NCBI RefSeq assembly: GCF_022807995.1
Contig: NZ_CP094351.1
Location: 3,007,001 to 3,071,000 of the forward strand
DNA: 64,000 bases
Source of the DNA: Pseudomonas orientalis
Lineage (GTDB): Bacteria; Pseudomonadota; Gammaproteobacteria; Pseudomonadales; Pseudomonadaceae
Reading direction: 5' to 3'
Below, piece after piece: positions 51,307 to 60,626 of this stretch. Both the position numbers and the translations under genes were made by a program. Position 1 is the stretch's first letter. The number at the start of each line of letters is the position of its first letter. The notes below the pieces were generated by a model, which was not told the origin of the DNA, did not search any database, and worked only from the letters and a program-made list of their open reading frames with translations.

Positions 51307-52284
51307 TTACGGCGTGGTGGTACCGCTGATCACAGCGGCGAACGGAACCTGCTTGCGGCTGAACACCCGCTGCCAGTTGGCAGCAGCGGCGTATTGGGTC
51401 GCGGTCGGGCTGAGGTTCTGAGCCTCGGAGCCCTTCCAGCTGAAGCCGGCAGGCTGGAGGATGTAAGTCTTCCGCTCCCACAGCACTTCGGCACCGCCGC
51501 CGTTACCGCCGCCGGGCTTACGCTCCAGTTCTACCGGAACCTTCGGCGTGCCTTCGCCGTAACCGAAAGCGCCCTGGCCGAAGAACACGGACAGGTACTT
51601 GCCAGCGCCGTACACCAGGGCGTCGTCCATGAAGACTGGTTTGCCGAGGTAGGTTGCCAGGATGATCTTGCCGTCGGAGTCACGCAGGTACTCGATGAGA
51701 TCCTGCTTGACCATCTGGTTCATCACCACGGAGTGCACGCCGATCGCGCCGAACTGGTCAGCGGCATCGCCCGCGGTGAACGCAGCATCCTGGAAGGCGT
51801 TCGCGCTGATGGTCGCGCCCGCGTCGATGACCATGTCACCGCCGTTGTTGGCGATGTTCGACGCGATGATGCCGCGAGCCGCGCCCAAGGTGTAACGCTG
51901 CCACTGGCGGGTCCAGTAGGTGCCGAAGCGGTTGCGAATCTGCTGCTGTGGCTCGCTGTTTGCCAGCTCAGCAGTGAGGTCAGTCACGCCGTAGCCTTTG
52001 TTGAGGTACAAGACGCGGGCACGCATGCTGTCCTGGGTGACTTTGCCAACTTCGCCCTGGTCGTTCGGGTCGTCGTTGCTGATGTTCGGCGCTTCATCGG
52101 CGTTGAGATCCTGCCAGTAGCTGATCTCGGCGGTGCCCTGGCTGCCGGAGGCGATCGCGTCCAGCACAGGGGAGCGAGTCACGATGCCCGACTCGTATAC
52201 AGCGGTCTTTTCCGGGCTGTTAACCGGCGCCAGGGAGGCGTAGTAGTCGCCGACGAAGATATCGGTCAGTTGGGTAGTTGCCAT
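51307..52284 (-). CDS. Major capsid protein
   Basis: The 325-residue protein opens with TTQLTDIFVGDYYASLAPVNSPEKTAVYESGIV and has IGVHSVVMNQMVKQDLIEYLRDSDGKIILATYLGKPVFMDD, a coat protein pattern of the HK97 fold in phages of this type. It follows the scaffold gene by three bases. It forms the icosahedral head. Confidence 0.9.
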   Translation of the reverse strand: MATTQLTDIFVGDYYASLAPVNSPEKTAVYESGIVTRSPVLDAIASGSQGTAEISYWQDLNADEAPNISNDDPNDQGEVGKVTQDSMRARVLYLNKGYGVTDLTAELANSEPQQQIRNRFGTYWTRQWQRYTLGAARGIIASNIANNGGDMVIDAGATISANAFQDAAFTAGDAADQFGAIGVHSVVMNQMVKQDLIEYLRDSDGKIILATYLGKPVFMDDALVYGAGKYLSVFFGQGAFGYGEGTPKVPVELERKPGGGNGGGAEVLWERKTYILQPAGFSWKGSEAQNLSPTATQYAAAANWQRVFSRKQVPFAAVISGTTTP

Positions 52285-52287
52285 GGA

Positions 52288-53025
52288 TTAGGTTCCTTTG
52301 GTGGCCTGGATTTTCTTGAAGAGCTCAGGGTTGTCACGGGCGATCGCGGCACGCTCGGTTTCCGTGTACTCACCCCACTTTTTCGTGGCCTTGCCACCGT
52401 TGTCGCCGGTCTGCCCGGCACCCTGAGCCCTTGGCCACAGGTGTGTTGCTGTTTCGCGCAGCGATTCCGCCCATTCGAGCGGCGACAGAGGGGTCTTCCC
52501 GTCCTTCCCGTAAACGACCTCGCCGTCACGGTCGGTGGCAATCGCCTCGCCGTCCTCACTGAGTTTGAAAGTGCCCCGGGCGCGCAGGATAATGTCCTCG
52601 GCGGCCTCGGGGAGCGCGCCGGCCTTTATGGCGGCGGCGCGGATTGAATCAGCAAGCACCTTGTCGCTGTACTTGGCGGCGAATTGTTCGGCCTTGTCGG
52701 CTCGGGCCTTCTCGGCTGCCAACTTGGTGTCGTAGTCGGTGCGCAGGCGCTCGGTACGGCGGGTGATGACCTCGTCCAGCTTGCCCTCGGCAATCAGCTT
52801 GGTCTCTTCATCCTGGCCAACCTTGGTCAGCAGCCCCTTCACTGCTGCAATGTCCAGGCCTTCGAACTGGGACTTGAAGCCGTCCAGCTCGGTTTTGGTG
52901 GTCCGGAGCGAGCCAAGCAGCTCGGTGTTTTTGTTCTTGAGGCCCAGGGTGGCCGCTTCCACCGCTTCGGCGATCGCGGATTTAACTGCTGGGTCTTCAA
53001 GATCAATCTGGTTTTCTACTGCCAC
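52288..53025 (-). CDS. Capsid scaffolding protein
   Basis: The 245-residue protein is highly charged and helical, with long coiled coil between residues about 30 and 140, and ends ERAAIARDNPELFKKIQATKGT. GTG 53025 was chosen because AAGGGG is eight bases upstream; longer starts lie within two hairpins. Its place directly before the major capsid gene supports the assignment. Confidence 0.82.
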   Translation of the reverse strand: MAVENQIDLEDPAVKSAIAEAVEAATLGLKNKNTELLGSLRTTKTELDGFKSQFEGLDIAAVKGLLTKVGQDEETKLIAEGKLDEVITRRTERLRTDYDTKLAAEKARADKAEQFAAKYSDKVLADSIRAAAIKAGALPEAAEDIILRARGTFKLSEDGEAIATDRDGEVVYGKDGKTPLSPLEWAESLRETATHLWPRAQGAGQTGDNGGKATKKWGEYTETERAAIARDNPELFKKIQATKGT

Positions 53026-53050
53026 TTGGTGCACCCCTTGGGTTTGATCG

Positions 53051-53089
53051 GCCCGCTTTGCGGGCATAAAAAAACCGCCCATTGGGCGG
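53051..53089 (-). terminator. Two adjacent hairpins, one with T run, upstream of the scaffold gene
   Basis: On the minus strand CCGCCC/GGGCGG (53075-53089) is followed by seven T, and then a second stem GCCCGC/GCGGGC (53051-53065) lies just before AAGGGG and the scaffold start. The first can terminate transcripts arriving from the membrane protein gene upstream. Confidence 0.65.
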
Positions 53090-53117
53090 CTTGAGGTTAA
53101 TTAATCACTCTTGAAAC

Positions 53118-53888
53118 TTACGTCTCTGGATCACCGTATTCAAGGTGAAGTCCTGCGTCATATCTTGCTCGCGCCTCGCCATTCCTAGATGCCGCTCGCT
53201 CTGTTTCTTCAGTCTTCCTAGTATTTATAACGTAGCTCTTAGCTACCGATGAAAACTCTGGAGAGACCTCAACTGTTACATCCTTGCTAACCAGCCTAAT
53301 TAGGATTTTTAGCTCTTGCTCAAAGAAATCCTCAAGCCGATCAAAGAACACCTTGTTCAACTTAAAATAGCCGTTACCTGGATGAATTTCACTTCGACGC
53401 ATTTGATTTATGGGGTTTGCAACCCATTGCTCAATAAACTGAAGTAGGTCGTGCTTATTCAAAGCAAGGATATCAAGATATTCTCCCCTCTGAAGTTTTG
53501 TCGTTGCGCCACCTTTTGGGATTCGACTAAACGTCAACAGGTCGATCTTAGAACCATCTTTTTTGGATATCAGCTCAGCACCCAGAACACTCTCAGGAAC
53601 AATCCCCTCTGAGACAACCCTAAGTAGCCATTCATCAGGCGTAAATTGATTGATTATTTTTACTCTTGGAAGTTCTTTTTGTTGCTGTCTATGAGACTGC
53701 CACAATGCAAAGGCAACTGCGGAGAAGGCACCTATAGCGGATGCCCAGTCTCCCAAACTCCCCCAGACCGGGACAAATGTGATTGTGGATTCAGGATTAA
53801 AATAGATACCTATAGTTAGGCCAAGAAGTCCGCAAACTATCCCTAACAAAATCCCTGCAACTGCTATCGCTACCCATTTGATTTCCAT
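53118..53888 (-). CDS. Membrane protein moron inside the head gene cluster
   Basis: The 256-residue protein starts at ATG 53888 behind GGAGG. It has two N-terminal membrane helices (about 4-30 and 45-62) and a soluble C-terminal domain with no recognised fold. The gene is clearly more AT-rich than the surrounding head genes and is followed by its own terminator hairpin. This marks it as a recent insertion, perhaps a defence or exclusion gene; function unknown. Confidence 0.75.
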   Translation of the reverse strand: MEIKWVAIAVAGILLGIVCGLLGLTIGIYFNPESTITFVPVWGSLGDWASAIGAFSAVAFALWQSHRQQQKELPRVKIINQFTPDEWLLRVVSEGIVPESVLGAELISKKDGSKIDLLTFSRIPKGGATTKLQRGEYLDILALNKHDLLQFIEQWVANPINQMRRSEIHPGNGYFKLNKVFFDRLEDFFEQELKILIRLVSKDVTVEVSPEFSSVAKSYVINTRKTEETERAASRNGEARARYDAGLHLEYGDPET

Positions 53889-53938
53889 AAGGCCTCCATT
53901 CCGAAAAGCCACTTATACCAAATGGCCACCTTTTCAAG

Positions 53939-54427
53939 CTATGAAATTATCAATTGCAGTCCTCTCATTACCAAATAATCGGCAAACTGCGTCCTGCTCG
54001 GCGCGTATGGCGGCGGTCGCATACGCAGGCCTGGCGTATCTCGATTCAATCGAGTCCGCCGCCCGTTCGGCTCGGTACAGTGAGTCGGCTCTTCGATCTG
54101 GAGGCCCTGCTCGGAAGCGTATAGCTCGACCGCCAGCCTTACCTGCCCCCACTCAAGCTCAAAGGGCACGAATGTCTCCGACAGCGTCTGGTATTCGATC
54201 TTGCAGTCACGCCGGGGCCAGGCCATTGCCTGATCTGGATTGGCCTTTCGTCCCTTCCACTGGCGGCCATTGATATCAGCGGCGGCCCGCAGCAACAGCT
54301 CGAGCTGGCCAGCCTCAGCGTCAGGTATCCGGAACCCGTAGTAGTCGCGGTAAAAGGTCAGCTTCTCCAGTGGCACGAAGCTATTCGCGTCTGGCCTGCC
54401 CTTCCCGTCCTCAACGATGATCTGCAT
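53939..54427 (-). CDS. DnaT-like / head completion family phage protein
   Basis: The 162-residue protein has the wording ADINGRQWKGRKANPDQAMAWPRRD, as in the phage family named 'putative DnaT-like ssDNA binding protein', which probably is really a head completion protein. It is in the head gene block, nine bases after the minor head protein gene. Role by position only. Confidence 0.68.
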   Translation of the reverse strand: MQIIVEDGKGRPDANSFVPLEKLTFYRDYYGFRIPDAEAGQLELLLRAAADINGRQWKGRKANPDQAMAWPRRDCKIEYQTLSETFVPFELEWGQVRLAVELYASEQGLQIEEPTHCTEPNGRRTRLNRDTPGLRMRPPPYAPSRTQFADYLVMRGLQLIIS

Positions 54428-54435
54428 CGACTATC

Positions 54436-55548
54436 TCAACCTGGTGGAGCGCCAAGTGTAACGCCGGCTCGGGTGAACATGTCAGGCTCTGCGTCCTTCA
54501 GCTGCGCCAAGGTCAGCGGCTTGAACGATTTGTCGAGCTGCAGCTTGGCAAACTTCTCCGGCGTCAGCCCTCCATCGCGGAACAACTTGCCCCGGACCGG
54601 CCCGAGGGCATGATCCTGGAAGCTAGCCGGCTGCGTTGCCAGCCACTGGTAATAATTCAGGCCTGCGTCGACCTGGGCCCCGCCGTTATCTCCCACCGAG
54701 GCGCGTGTGGCGTCCTTGGCGAACATCTCCGAAAGCCTGGTGGTGGGCACCGTGGTTGACCGGCAGTTGATGTGCGCCGGCGGTAGCGGGCCTTTGCCCA
54801 GGTCGAATCGCATGCCATCCAGGCCCTTGCACTGCTGCGAGGTCTTGCGGTCGAGCGTCGACACCCAGCGATAGCCCAGCACCACATCGCTGTTGGCCTT
54901 CAGCGTTTCCATTCGTGCCGTGGTGGCCACATGCTGGATTGCTGTCTGCACCGCAGCGGCAGCGTTGCGGTTGCTCACCGCCAGGACGCCGTCCGTGAAG
55001 TTCTGCGCCGCGGTGCCGCGAATCGCCTGAATGATCTGGGCGTTGGTCTGGCCCTGGCCGAAGCCGAGCCGTATGGTGTTTGTGACGCGCATCGTCTCGG
55101 TGCGAGTCCAGCCGCTGACGAAGCTCTTCAGCAGCTTGCCACCGTCGATGCCCTTCACCTGCAGCGGATAGGAGAATACCGCCGCGCGGATCACTGTGTT
55201 GGTAGGCACCACTGCGTCGATGGAGAGCGCATTGCTCAGGCTGTTCGCCTCAAAGGTCGACTCATACAGCGCGATATCGACCAGATCGGCCTGCACTAGG
55301 TCGCCGTAGGCCTTGTATATGCCCAGCAGTTTGCCGTCCACGCGGGCCAGGAACTGCTCAAGGCGGTCCCGGCTATAGGTGGTCAGTTCCTTGCGGGTCA
55401 ACTGCTCCCGTACCAACGTGTCGATCTGGCGCAAGTACTTTTCGAACTTCTTGACCTCGCCAGCCTTAAGCCGCTCCAGCATTACCGAGTGGCGCGTCGT
55501 CTGCTCTAGCAGCTGGCTGTCCGCCTGCATCAGGTTTGTCGTTGGCAT
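54436..55548 (-). CDS. Minor head protein, SPP1 gp7-like head morphogenesis family
   Basis: The protein of about 370 residues begins at ATG 55548 (MPTTNLMQADSQ). It has the gp7 C-terminal pattern: WVSTLDRKTSQQCKGLDGMRF, then PPAHINCRSTTVPT with conserved Cys residues. It overlaps the portal gene by about 80 bases in another frame. It is packaged in the head and takes part in assembly or DNA ejection. Confidence 0.88.
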   Translation of the reverse strand: MPTTNLMQADSQLLEQTTRHSVMLERLKAGEVKKFEKYLRQIDTLVREQLTRKELTTYSRDRLEQFLARVDGKLLGIYKAYGDLVQADLVDIALYESTFEANSLSNALSIDAVVPTNTVIRAAVFSYPLQVKGIDGGKLLKSFVSGWTRTETMRVTNTIRLGFGQGQTNAQIIQAIRGTAAQNFTDGVLAVSNRNAAAAVQTAIQHVATTARMETLKANSDVVLGYRWVSTLDRKTSQQCKGLDGMRFDLGKGPLPPAHINCRSTTVPTTRLSEMFAKDATRASVGDNGGAQVDAGLNYYQWLATQPASFQDHALGPVRGKLFRDGGLTPEKFAKLQLDKSFKPLTLAQLKDAEPDMFTRAGVTLGAPPG

Positions 55549-56926
55549 CGTCTTTGTCCAAGTTGATGCCGGCCGACTCGCGCTCATCGCTGATCAGTTC
55601 GGCTTCTTCTTCGTATGGGCGCTCCGGCAGCTTGCCGGTGGTGAGGTACTGCCAGTAGGTGTCGGCGCTGATCGTGCCGGCCATCACGCCCTTGAGCAGC
55701 TCGGCGAGAACCTGGGCGTCGACCACTGGGGTCACGAACTCAGGATTCACCTTGAACGTGACCTGCTTGGGGTCGTAGCCCTTCCACTCGGCGGCGTACC
55801 GCAAGCCTTGCTCCACTGCCTCGGCCACGGTGATGACAATGCTGTGTAGCGTGGCGTGCTGATCGTTCTGGCGTGTTTTGCGTGCCTCTCCTGACTCGGT
55901 ACCGGCCACGTCCATGACCTTGGCACCGGCTTCGAGCGCGGCGTTCTTCTGGTCATCCATGGCCTTGCGCACAGCTTCAATGCCCGCGCCCTGGAATTCC
56001 AAGTAGCCACATTCGCCATTCGGGCCTAAGTCCCACGCAGCAGATGGGCCGGTGACGCTCAACTCTACCGCCTCATCCAGCCCTGAGACCCACGGCTGCG
56101 GGTGACTGGTCTGGTGCAGCGAAGTGAAATAGTCAGCACTTAGCTGATAGGACTTCAGCGCCGCGCGCGCCATTGTTAACAGCGGCACCTCGTCGACTTC
56201 CGGTGAGTTGTCGGTCGAACCGCAGTAGATCACCGGCAGGTATGGCAGGCCTTTGACCAAACGGTTGTCGGTACCGGTGGTGCCCAGCGGCTTCTCGTCC
56301 TCGACCAGCTCCCCGCCTTCATTCCGCACCGCGGTGTAGCAAACGTCGCCGTCCATGAAGAACTCACGAAATACCGTGTCGCAGTCATGGCTATAACGAT
56401 CACCGCCCTTCCTGCGGAACTCGCGAAACACCGAAAGTACCAGGTCCTGCCGACCGCCTTGATCAGCAGTGTCCCAGTTGATCGCGTTGCGAGTGGCATA
56501 CGTAGAGAAGTACGGCTCGCCGCTCTCGTCGATGTTCACCACCAGCGGTACCCGGCCGTGGGAGATAGCCTGGCGCACCATGCGGAAGAACAGCTGTTTC
56601 AGGCCGAAGCCGTCGGCAGTGGCGTTGTCCTCCAGCCCTTTCAAGCCAAACGGTAGTTCGATCTCAGGGATCAGCCGGGAAACCAGGCCCATCATCGACC
56701 GCAGCGAGTCGCGCACCCAGTGTTCGTACTGGGCACGGTTCGTGTAGTTCTCGTAGAGGTACTTGTTGCCCGCACCGTCGAGCTTTTCAGCCTCAACCAT
56801 GCCGCTTGGCTTGGGCAGGTTGCGCTCATTGCGCTTGACGGCACACTCACCCTCGAGCGCGTCGTCCATCATCTCCCACTCGGCGATATGCGCGTCGTAG
56901 TCGGGGTTTGTCGATTGCACTGGCAT
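55466..56926 (-). CDS. Portal protein (DUF4055-like)
   Basis: The 486-residue protein starts at ATG 56926, which overlaps the terminase stop (TGATG) and follows GGAGG. It reads like the DUF4055 portal family (NYTNRAQYEHWVRDSLRSMMGLV, LPYLPVIYCGS, FTSLHQTSHPQPWVSG). It forms the dodecameric ring at the head vertex through which DNA is packaged. Confidence 0.87.
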   Translation of the reverse strand: MPVQSTNPDYDAHIAEWEMMDDALEGECAVKRNERNLPKPSGMVEAEKLDGAGNKYLYENYTNRAQYEHWVRDSLRSMMGLVSRLIPEIELPFGLKGLEDNATADGFGLKQLFFRMVRQAISHGRVPLVVNIDESGEPYFSTYATRNAINWDTADQGGRQDLVLSVFREFRRKGGDRYSHDCDTVFREFFMDGDVCYTAVRNEGGELVEDEKPLGTTGTDNRLVKGLPYLPVIYCGSTDNSPEVDEVPLLTMARAALKSYQLSADYFTSLHQTSHPQPWVSGLDEAVELSVTGPSAAWDLGPNGECGYLEFQGAGIEAVRKAMDDQKNAALEAGAKVMDVAGTESGEARKTRQNDQHATLHSIVITVAEAVEQGLRYAAEWKGYDPKQVTFKVNPEFVTPVVDAQVLAELLKGVMAGTISADTYWQYLTTGKLPERPYEEEAELISDERESAGINLDKDDANDKPDAGGQPAARADDAPLGNAGAA

Positions 56927-58416
56927 CAGGCCAAGCCTCCAATTCGGCGTGTTCCGCCTGTGCGTTTGCGCCTGCCCATCGAGACGGCGAAGTAGCGGAA
57001 GGCGTCCGCGCCGTGCGATGACCAGTCGTGAAGTGGTTTGTCTTTCCAGCAGCCGCGCTTGTCGTCCCACTCCTTTCGGTAGTTCTCCAGGCAGGAAATA
57101 CCCAGTTCGCACTTGGACTCATCGAAGGCACAGGCCGGAAGGATCTCCCGCACCTGCTCAATGCCCTCGTCGATGCCGAGCTTTGGAACAACGCTGAACT
57201 TGAGGCTGTATTTTTGCCCGTCGATCTCGTAGCCCTCCCTGGCCAGCTCGCGCCGGGTCTTGCCGTCGCTGCCAAATTCACGGTTATCGATGTCGTGGGG
57301 CCCCCAGTGATCGCCATACGTGTATTTGCGATCCTTGAGCATCTTCATGTAGTGCCGCAGGCCTTCGCCGCTGTTCTCATAGAAGTCGATGACGTGGTAT
57401 TCCTCGCCGACGATCCGGACGAACCAGATGGCCGTGGAGTCGCCGACACCGATATCCCATATCGTATGCACCGGCAGATGACTGTTGTCTGGTAGCGGGC
57501 CGATCCTCTGCGCGCCATACAGCTTGGTGAACTGCTTGGCGTAATAGGCGCCTTCGACCGACTGCTGAAAGGCTTCGGCGGGGATCGACGGGTATTCCCG
57601 CTTCATGTCGTCGCCGAGCGTCTTCTCCTTGGCCGCATACCAGGCGCGTTGGCCGTCGTTGGTGACGATCCCGTGCTTGGCGTGCAGTTCGTTGAAGTAG
57701 TCGGTCAGGCGCTGGGGCAGTACTACGTCGGTCGAATCAAGGCTGTAGGCCTTGTTGTTCCACCAGCTGAAGAAAAAGAACTTCCAGTCGAGCAGGCCCA
57801 GTGGCACACCAGCCAGTTGCTGGCGCTCTGCTGACTGACTGTAATCAAAGAAATACCCGGCCCGGCCCTCTGCCGTCGACTCGATGGTGACAAAACACTC
57901 AGCAGCGACAGCCTCGAAAGCACCGGTGACGATCTCCCGCGCCTTGTGCGGGAACTTGGCGCAGATCTTCCCGAACTCGGATACGTGCAGATACCGTAGA
58001 GTCCCGCCCCGGAAGGACGTGGACACGTAGAGCGATCCGCCCTTGCTGAACACAAGCTCACCAGCAGCATCGTTAGAAGCAGGGTTGGCAGCGCGTATTT
58101 CAGCAGGCAAGTTGTCGTAGGCATATTTGACCTTCTCCCGGAACAGGCGCTTCGCGTCGTTCAGGGTGTGAGCGATCAGGGCGCACTTGGCCGACTCGAA
58201 CAGAGCGGCGTCCAGTTGGATGATGCAGCACTCGGTCGTGAAGCCGAGCTGCCGGGCTTTCAGGATGATGTTGCGGGTGTGCATCCCATCGAAGTATTCA
58301 ATCTGCTCGTCCGTCATCCGGAAGCGGACTTTCTTGCCCTGCTTGTCGGTGATGAAGTAGAGATTGTTCAACCGCCAACGCTTATCCCGGAGCAGCTTCA
58401 TGTGCTCGGGCTTCAT
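56926..58416 (-). CDS. terL: Terminase large subunit
   Basis: The 496-residue protein has the packaging ATPase with a Walker A-like KARQLGFTT loop near residue 53. Its C-terminal nuclease part begins near VHTIWDIGVGDSTAIWFV and includes the metal-binding Asp. It is one base after the small subunit and overlaps the portal gene by one base. It cuts and pumps phage DNA into the prohead. Confidence 0.92.
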   Translation of the reverse strand: MKPEHMKLLRDKRWRLNNLYFITDKQGKKVRFRMTDEQIEYFDGMHTRNIILKARQLGFTTECCIIQLDAALFESAKCALIAHTLNDAKRLFREKVKYAYDNLPAEIRAANPASNDAAGELVFSKGGSLYVSTSFRGGTLRYLHVSEFGKICAKFPHKAREIVTGAFEAVAAECFVTIESTAEGRAGYFFDYSQSAERQQLAGVPLGLLDWKFFFFSWWNNKAYSLDSTDVVLPQRLTDYFNELHAKHGIVTNDGQRAWYAAKEKTLGDDMKREYPSIPAEAFQQSVEGAYYAKQFTKLYGAQRIGPLPDNSHLPVHTIWDIGVGDSTAIWFVRIVGEEYHVIDFYENSGEGLRHYMKMLKDRKYTYGDHWGPHDIDNREFGSDGKTRRELAREGYEIDGQKYSLKFSVVPKLGIDEGIEQVREILPACAFDESKCELGISCLENYRKEWDDKRGCWKDKPLHDWSSHGADAFRYFAVSMGRRKRTGGTRRIGGLA

Positions 58417-58417
58417 G

Positions 58418-59017
58418 TCAGGCGTCCTTCGATAGTTCGTCCATCATCTTCGAGAGTTCGTCGGCTTCGTCCGTCTTCTCCTTCTCGTCCAGGCTGTATG
58501 CCTGACGCTCCAGAACCTGCAGGTTCTTCATTGCAGAGGAAAGCTGGAATAGTGTTTTGGAATTGCTGGGCAGAGAGACGGCGGCGAGCATTGAGGCGCG
58601 GCGCATACCATTGTTGTCTTCGGAGGTCTCGGCCTCGATGTCCTCTTCGATCTCTTCGCGGCGCCGGATGGTCGACAGCAGATCATCCATCAACAGGTTC
58701 GCAAGGTTTGTGGCCTTGCGAATGTCTCGCCTGTGGCTGCGAACCACCCGGGCTCCTTCCTCGGCGGCCTCTTCGATGATCTCAGCATCAAGTTCGCAGT
58801 TCGCGCCTTGGTCGTTGCGAACCTCTCCGCGAACCAGCTTGCTGCGAACCTCTTTACGCACCTGGTCAGAAAGGTCTCTCGCCCATCCTTGAACCTTGGC
58901 TTTCTTCCGGATTGCCGTGTCGCTCACGCCTTGGCGCTCAGCGATAGTCCTGATGGAAAGCGAACCAGCCCGGTAGGCGCGCTCGATCGCCTCCCAGTCG
59001 GGTTGCTTGGTTGTCAT
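58418..59017 (-). CDS. terS: Terminase small subunit
   Basis: The 199-residue protein has an N-terminal helix-turn-helix (GSLSIRTIAERQGVSDTAIRKKAKVQGWARDL) typical of DNA-recognising small terminase subunits, followed by a charged helical region. It precedes the large subunit on the same strand. Confidence 0.9.
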   Translation of the reverse strand: MTTKQPDWEAIERAYRAGSLSIRTIAERQGVSDTAIRKKAKVQGWARDLSDQVRKEVRSKLVRGEVRNDQGANCELDAEIIEEAAEEGARVVRSHRRDIRKATNLANLLMDDLLSTIRRREEIEEDIEAETSEDNNGMRRASMLAAVSLPSNSKTLFQLSSAMKNLQVLERQAYSLDEKEKTDEADELSKMMDELSKDA

Positions 59018-59088
59018 ATCGTCTCTCTGATGCTTGAAATAGTGGCGCGTTGCCGGTATTGATGAGGATCAACCAAAGGAGAGCCACT

Positions 59089-59295
59089 GTGACTCAAACT
59101 TTTATCGATCTGAACACTTACAACAATCGTGTCAAAAGCGCTGAAGATAGACGAGCTATGGCGGTAGCAGCTGCCCTATCAGTCATCCACGCAAAGGCCT
59201 CTAACACCCCTGCCGACTGTAATATTTTGACGGACGAAATGAACAATCTCAGCGACTACGCCGATCAGATTCAGGAAGCGCTGAAAGTTAAGTGA
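59089..59295 (+). CDS. Small hypothetical prophage protein (68 aa)
   Basis: GTG 59089 (TQTFIDLNTYNNRVKSAEDRR...) has AAAGGAGA six bases upstream. The protein is helical and acidic at the end (LSDYADQIQEALKVK). It is divergent from the terminase operon. Function unknown. Confidence 0.6.
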   Translation: MTQTFIDLNTYNNRVKSAEDRRAMAVAAALSVIHAKASNTPADCNILTDEMNNLSDYADQIQEALKVK

Positions 59296-59326
59296 TGCAC
59301 CAGTGCCGTATTAACCTGCGGCACGC

Positions 59327-59554
59327 CTAACCTTCCCCTCCATCCAGCAGCACATCAATCAGCTTCTGCTCGCCCAGGCGCATCGCACCGAGGCATTGCA
59401 GGTCGTCGCACTTAGGGCCGAGGCCGAACACCGTCACCTCTCCCTTGGCGCCGATTAGGGTCGAGGCGCCTGCAGTGCACTCTGGATGCTCACCTGCATC
59501 CAGGTCATCGGCGATCTTGCGCAGGTCTTGGCGGCGTCGCGCCAGTCCTCCCAC
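59327..59554 (-). CDS. Small phage protein, possibly frameshifted at its 5' end
   Basis: A 75-codon frame starts at GTG 59554 and includes RKIADDLDAGEHPECTAGASTLIGAKGEVTVFGLGPKCDDLQCLGAMRLGEQKLIDVLLDGGEG, which looks like a real folded protein. Just upstream, another frame from ATG 59580 reads MTVKLLEFKWEDWRD and then runs off frame. The two halves would make a sensible single protein if one frameshift near 59545 were corrected. It could be a broken gene, or the GTG could be the true start. Confidence 0.45.
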   Translation of the reverse strand: MGGLARRRQDLRKIADDLDAGEHPECTAGASTLIGAKGEVTVFGLGPKCDDLQCLGAMRLGEQKLIDVLLDGGEG

Positions 59555-59696
59555 TTGAACTCCAGCAATTTAACGGTCATTCAGGCCACCATGAATTTGT
59601 TGATCTACAAGCTGCGCGCCAGCATGATCTAACGTTCCGATCCGTAAAACGTGACCAGACTGCCTGGCACTACACCAGTCAAAGGATACTGACCTA

Positions 59697-60143
59697 ATGA
59701 AGTCAATGCTCACCGCTGCAGCGCTAATATCTGCGACGACTCTTATGGCAGCCTGTCAGAGTGGGCCATACGCCCCGCCGGAGCCAAAAACTGAAGTACC
59801 GACTGCAAAAATGAGCGTTGGCAACTTCATTTCACCGAAAGCGTGTACGAGTGGCACAAATACTCTGAATGGCAAATTGATTGGAGCCAGCCTATGTATC
59901 CGATCGCAGAAATATGAAGTCTTCGGCGGTCCAGATATCACCCTGAGTTTCAATCGTGAGCTCGTTACGGTGCTTACCCCTGAGGAAGCGGTCAAAGGGT
60001 TCAGAGCTACAAAATACGGCGTCACTGCGTCATTCAAGTGCGAAGAAATCACGAAAAAAGACACCGATGATGGGCGTTCTTATCATTGCTCCTACGATGC
60101 AAGCAATCTTCCTTTGATTAGGGCTGATATCACATTTCCGTAG
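59697..60143 (+). CDS. Prophage lipoprotein moron (148 aa)
   Basis: The 148-residue protein has a lipoprotein signal with lipobox MAAC (about residues 17-20). A Pro-rich start of the mature part and four more Cys (KACTSGTN, ASLCIRS, SFKCEE, YHCSY) follow. AAAGGA precedes the ATG. It is on the plus strand, opposite to the structural genes. Surface or exclusion function is inferred only from its type. Confidence 0.72.
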   Translation: MKSMLTAAALISATTLMAACQSGPYAPPEPKTEVPTAKMSVGNFISPKACTSGTNTLNGKLIGASLCIRSQKYEVFGGPDITLSFNRELVTVLTPEEAVKGFRATKYGVTASFKCEEITKKDTDDGRSYHCSYDASNLPLIRADITFP

Positions 60144-60251
60144 CCAAGCATGACACCCAACCTCGCGCCACGATTTGGCGCATTCGAAAACGTGGCGCGG
60201 ATCAGCCGGATATAATCCGCCGACTTTGATTTTTTTCGAGACGTCGATCCC

Positions 60252-60617
60252 ATGCACGGACGCTTGTATCTCTCCGCCTTACTTCTCGCTGGCACAGCAG
60301 TTGCTGCGGAGCCATCCCGCTACAGCTACGACGAAGCCCCAACTGACGGCTACATGTATGCCGTTAGGTATCAGCAGGCCAAACTGGCTTGTGAATCGCT
60401 GCCTGATGACCTTGAAGCTGACTATGCGAAAGCGATGCGCCTTACCAAAGAAGCCAGCCCCGAATTTGAGCAAACTTACGCCAAAGGCTCGACGGCTAAT
60501 ATTCGGTGGCGCAAACCAGCAACTCCCGAAGATCAGCAGCAGGAGTGCGAGCAAAGCCAACATGCACTGCGTGTGACGGTGAACCTTGCCAGACAGTGGT
60601 TTCCAGGGGGCTGGTAG
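60252..60617 (+). CDS. Small secreted hypothetical protein (121 aa)
   Basis: The 121-residue protein has a signal peptide cleaved near AVAAEP. The mature part is helical, with two Cys and no known domain. It is convergent with the holin-like gene at 60627. Function unknown. Confidence 0.65.
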   Translation: MHGRLYLSALLLAGTAVAAEPSRYSYDEAPTDGYMYAVRYQQAKLACESLPDDLEADYAKAMRLTKEASPEFEQTYAKGSTANIRWRKPATPEDQQQECEQSQHALRVTVNLARQWFPGGW

Positions 60618-60626
60618 GCCCTGCCA

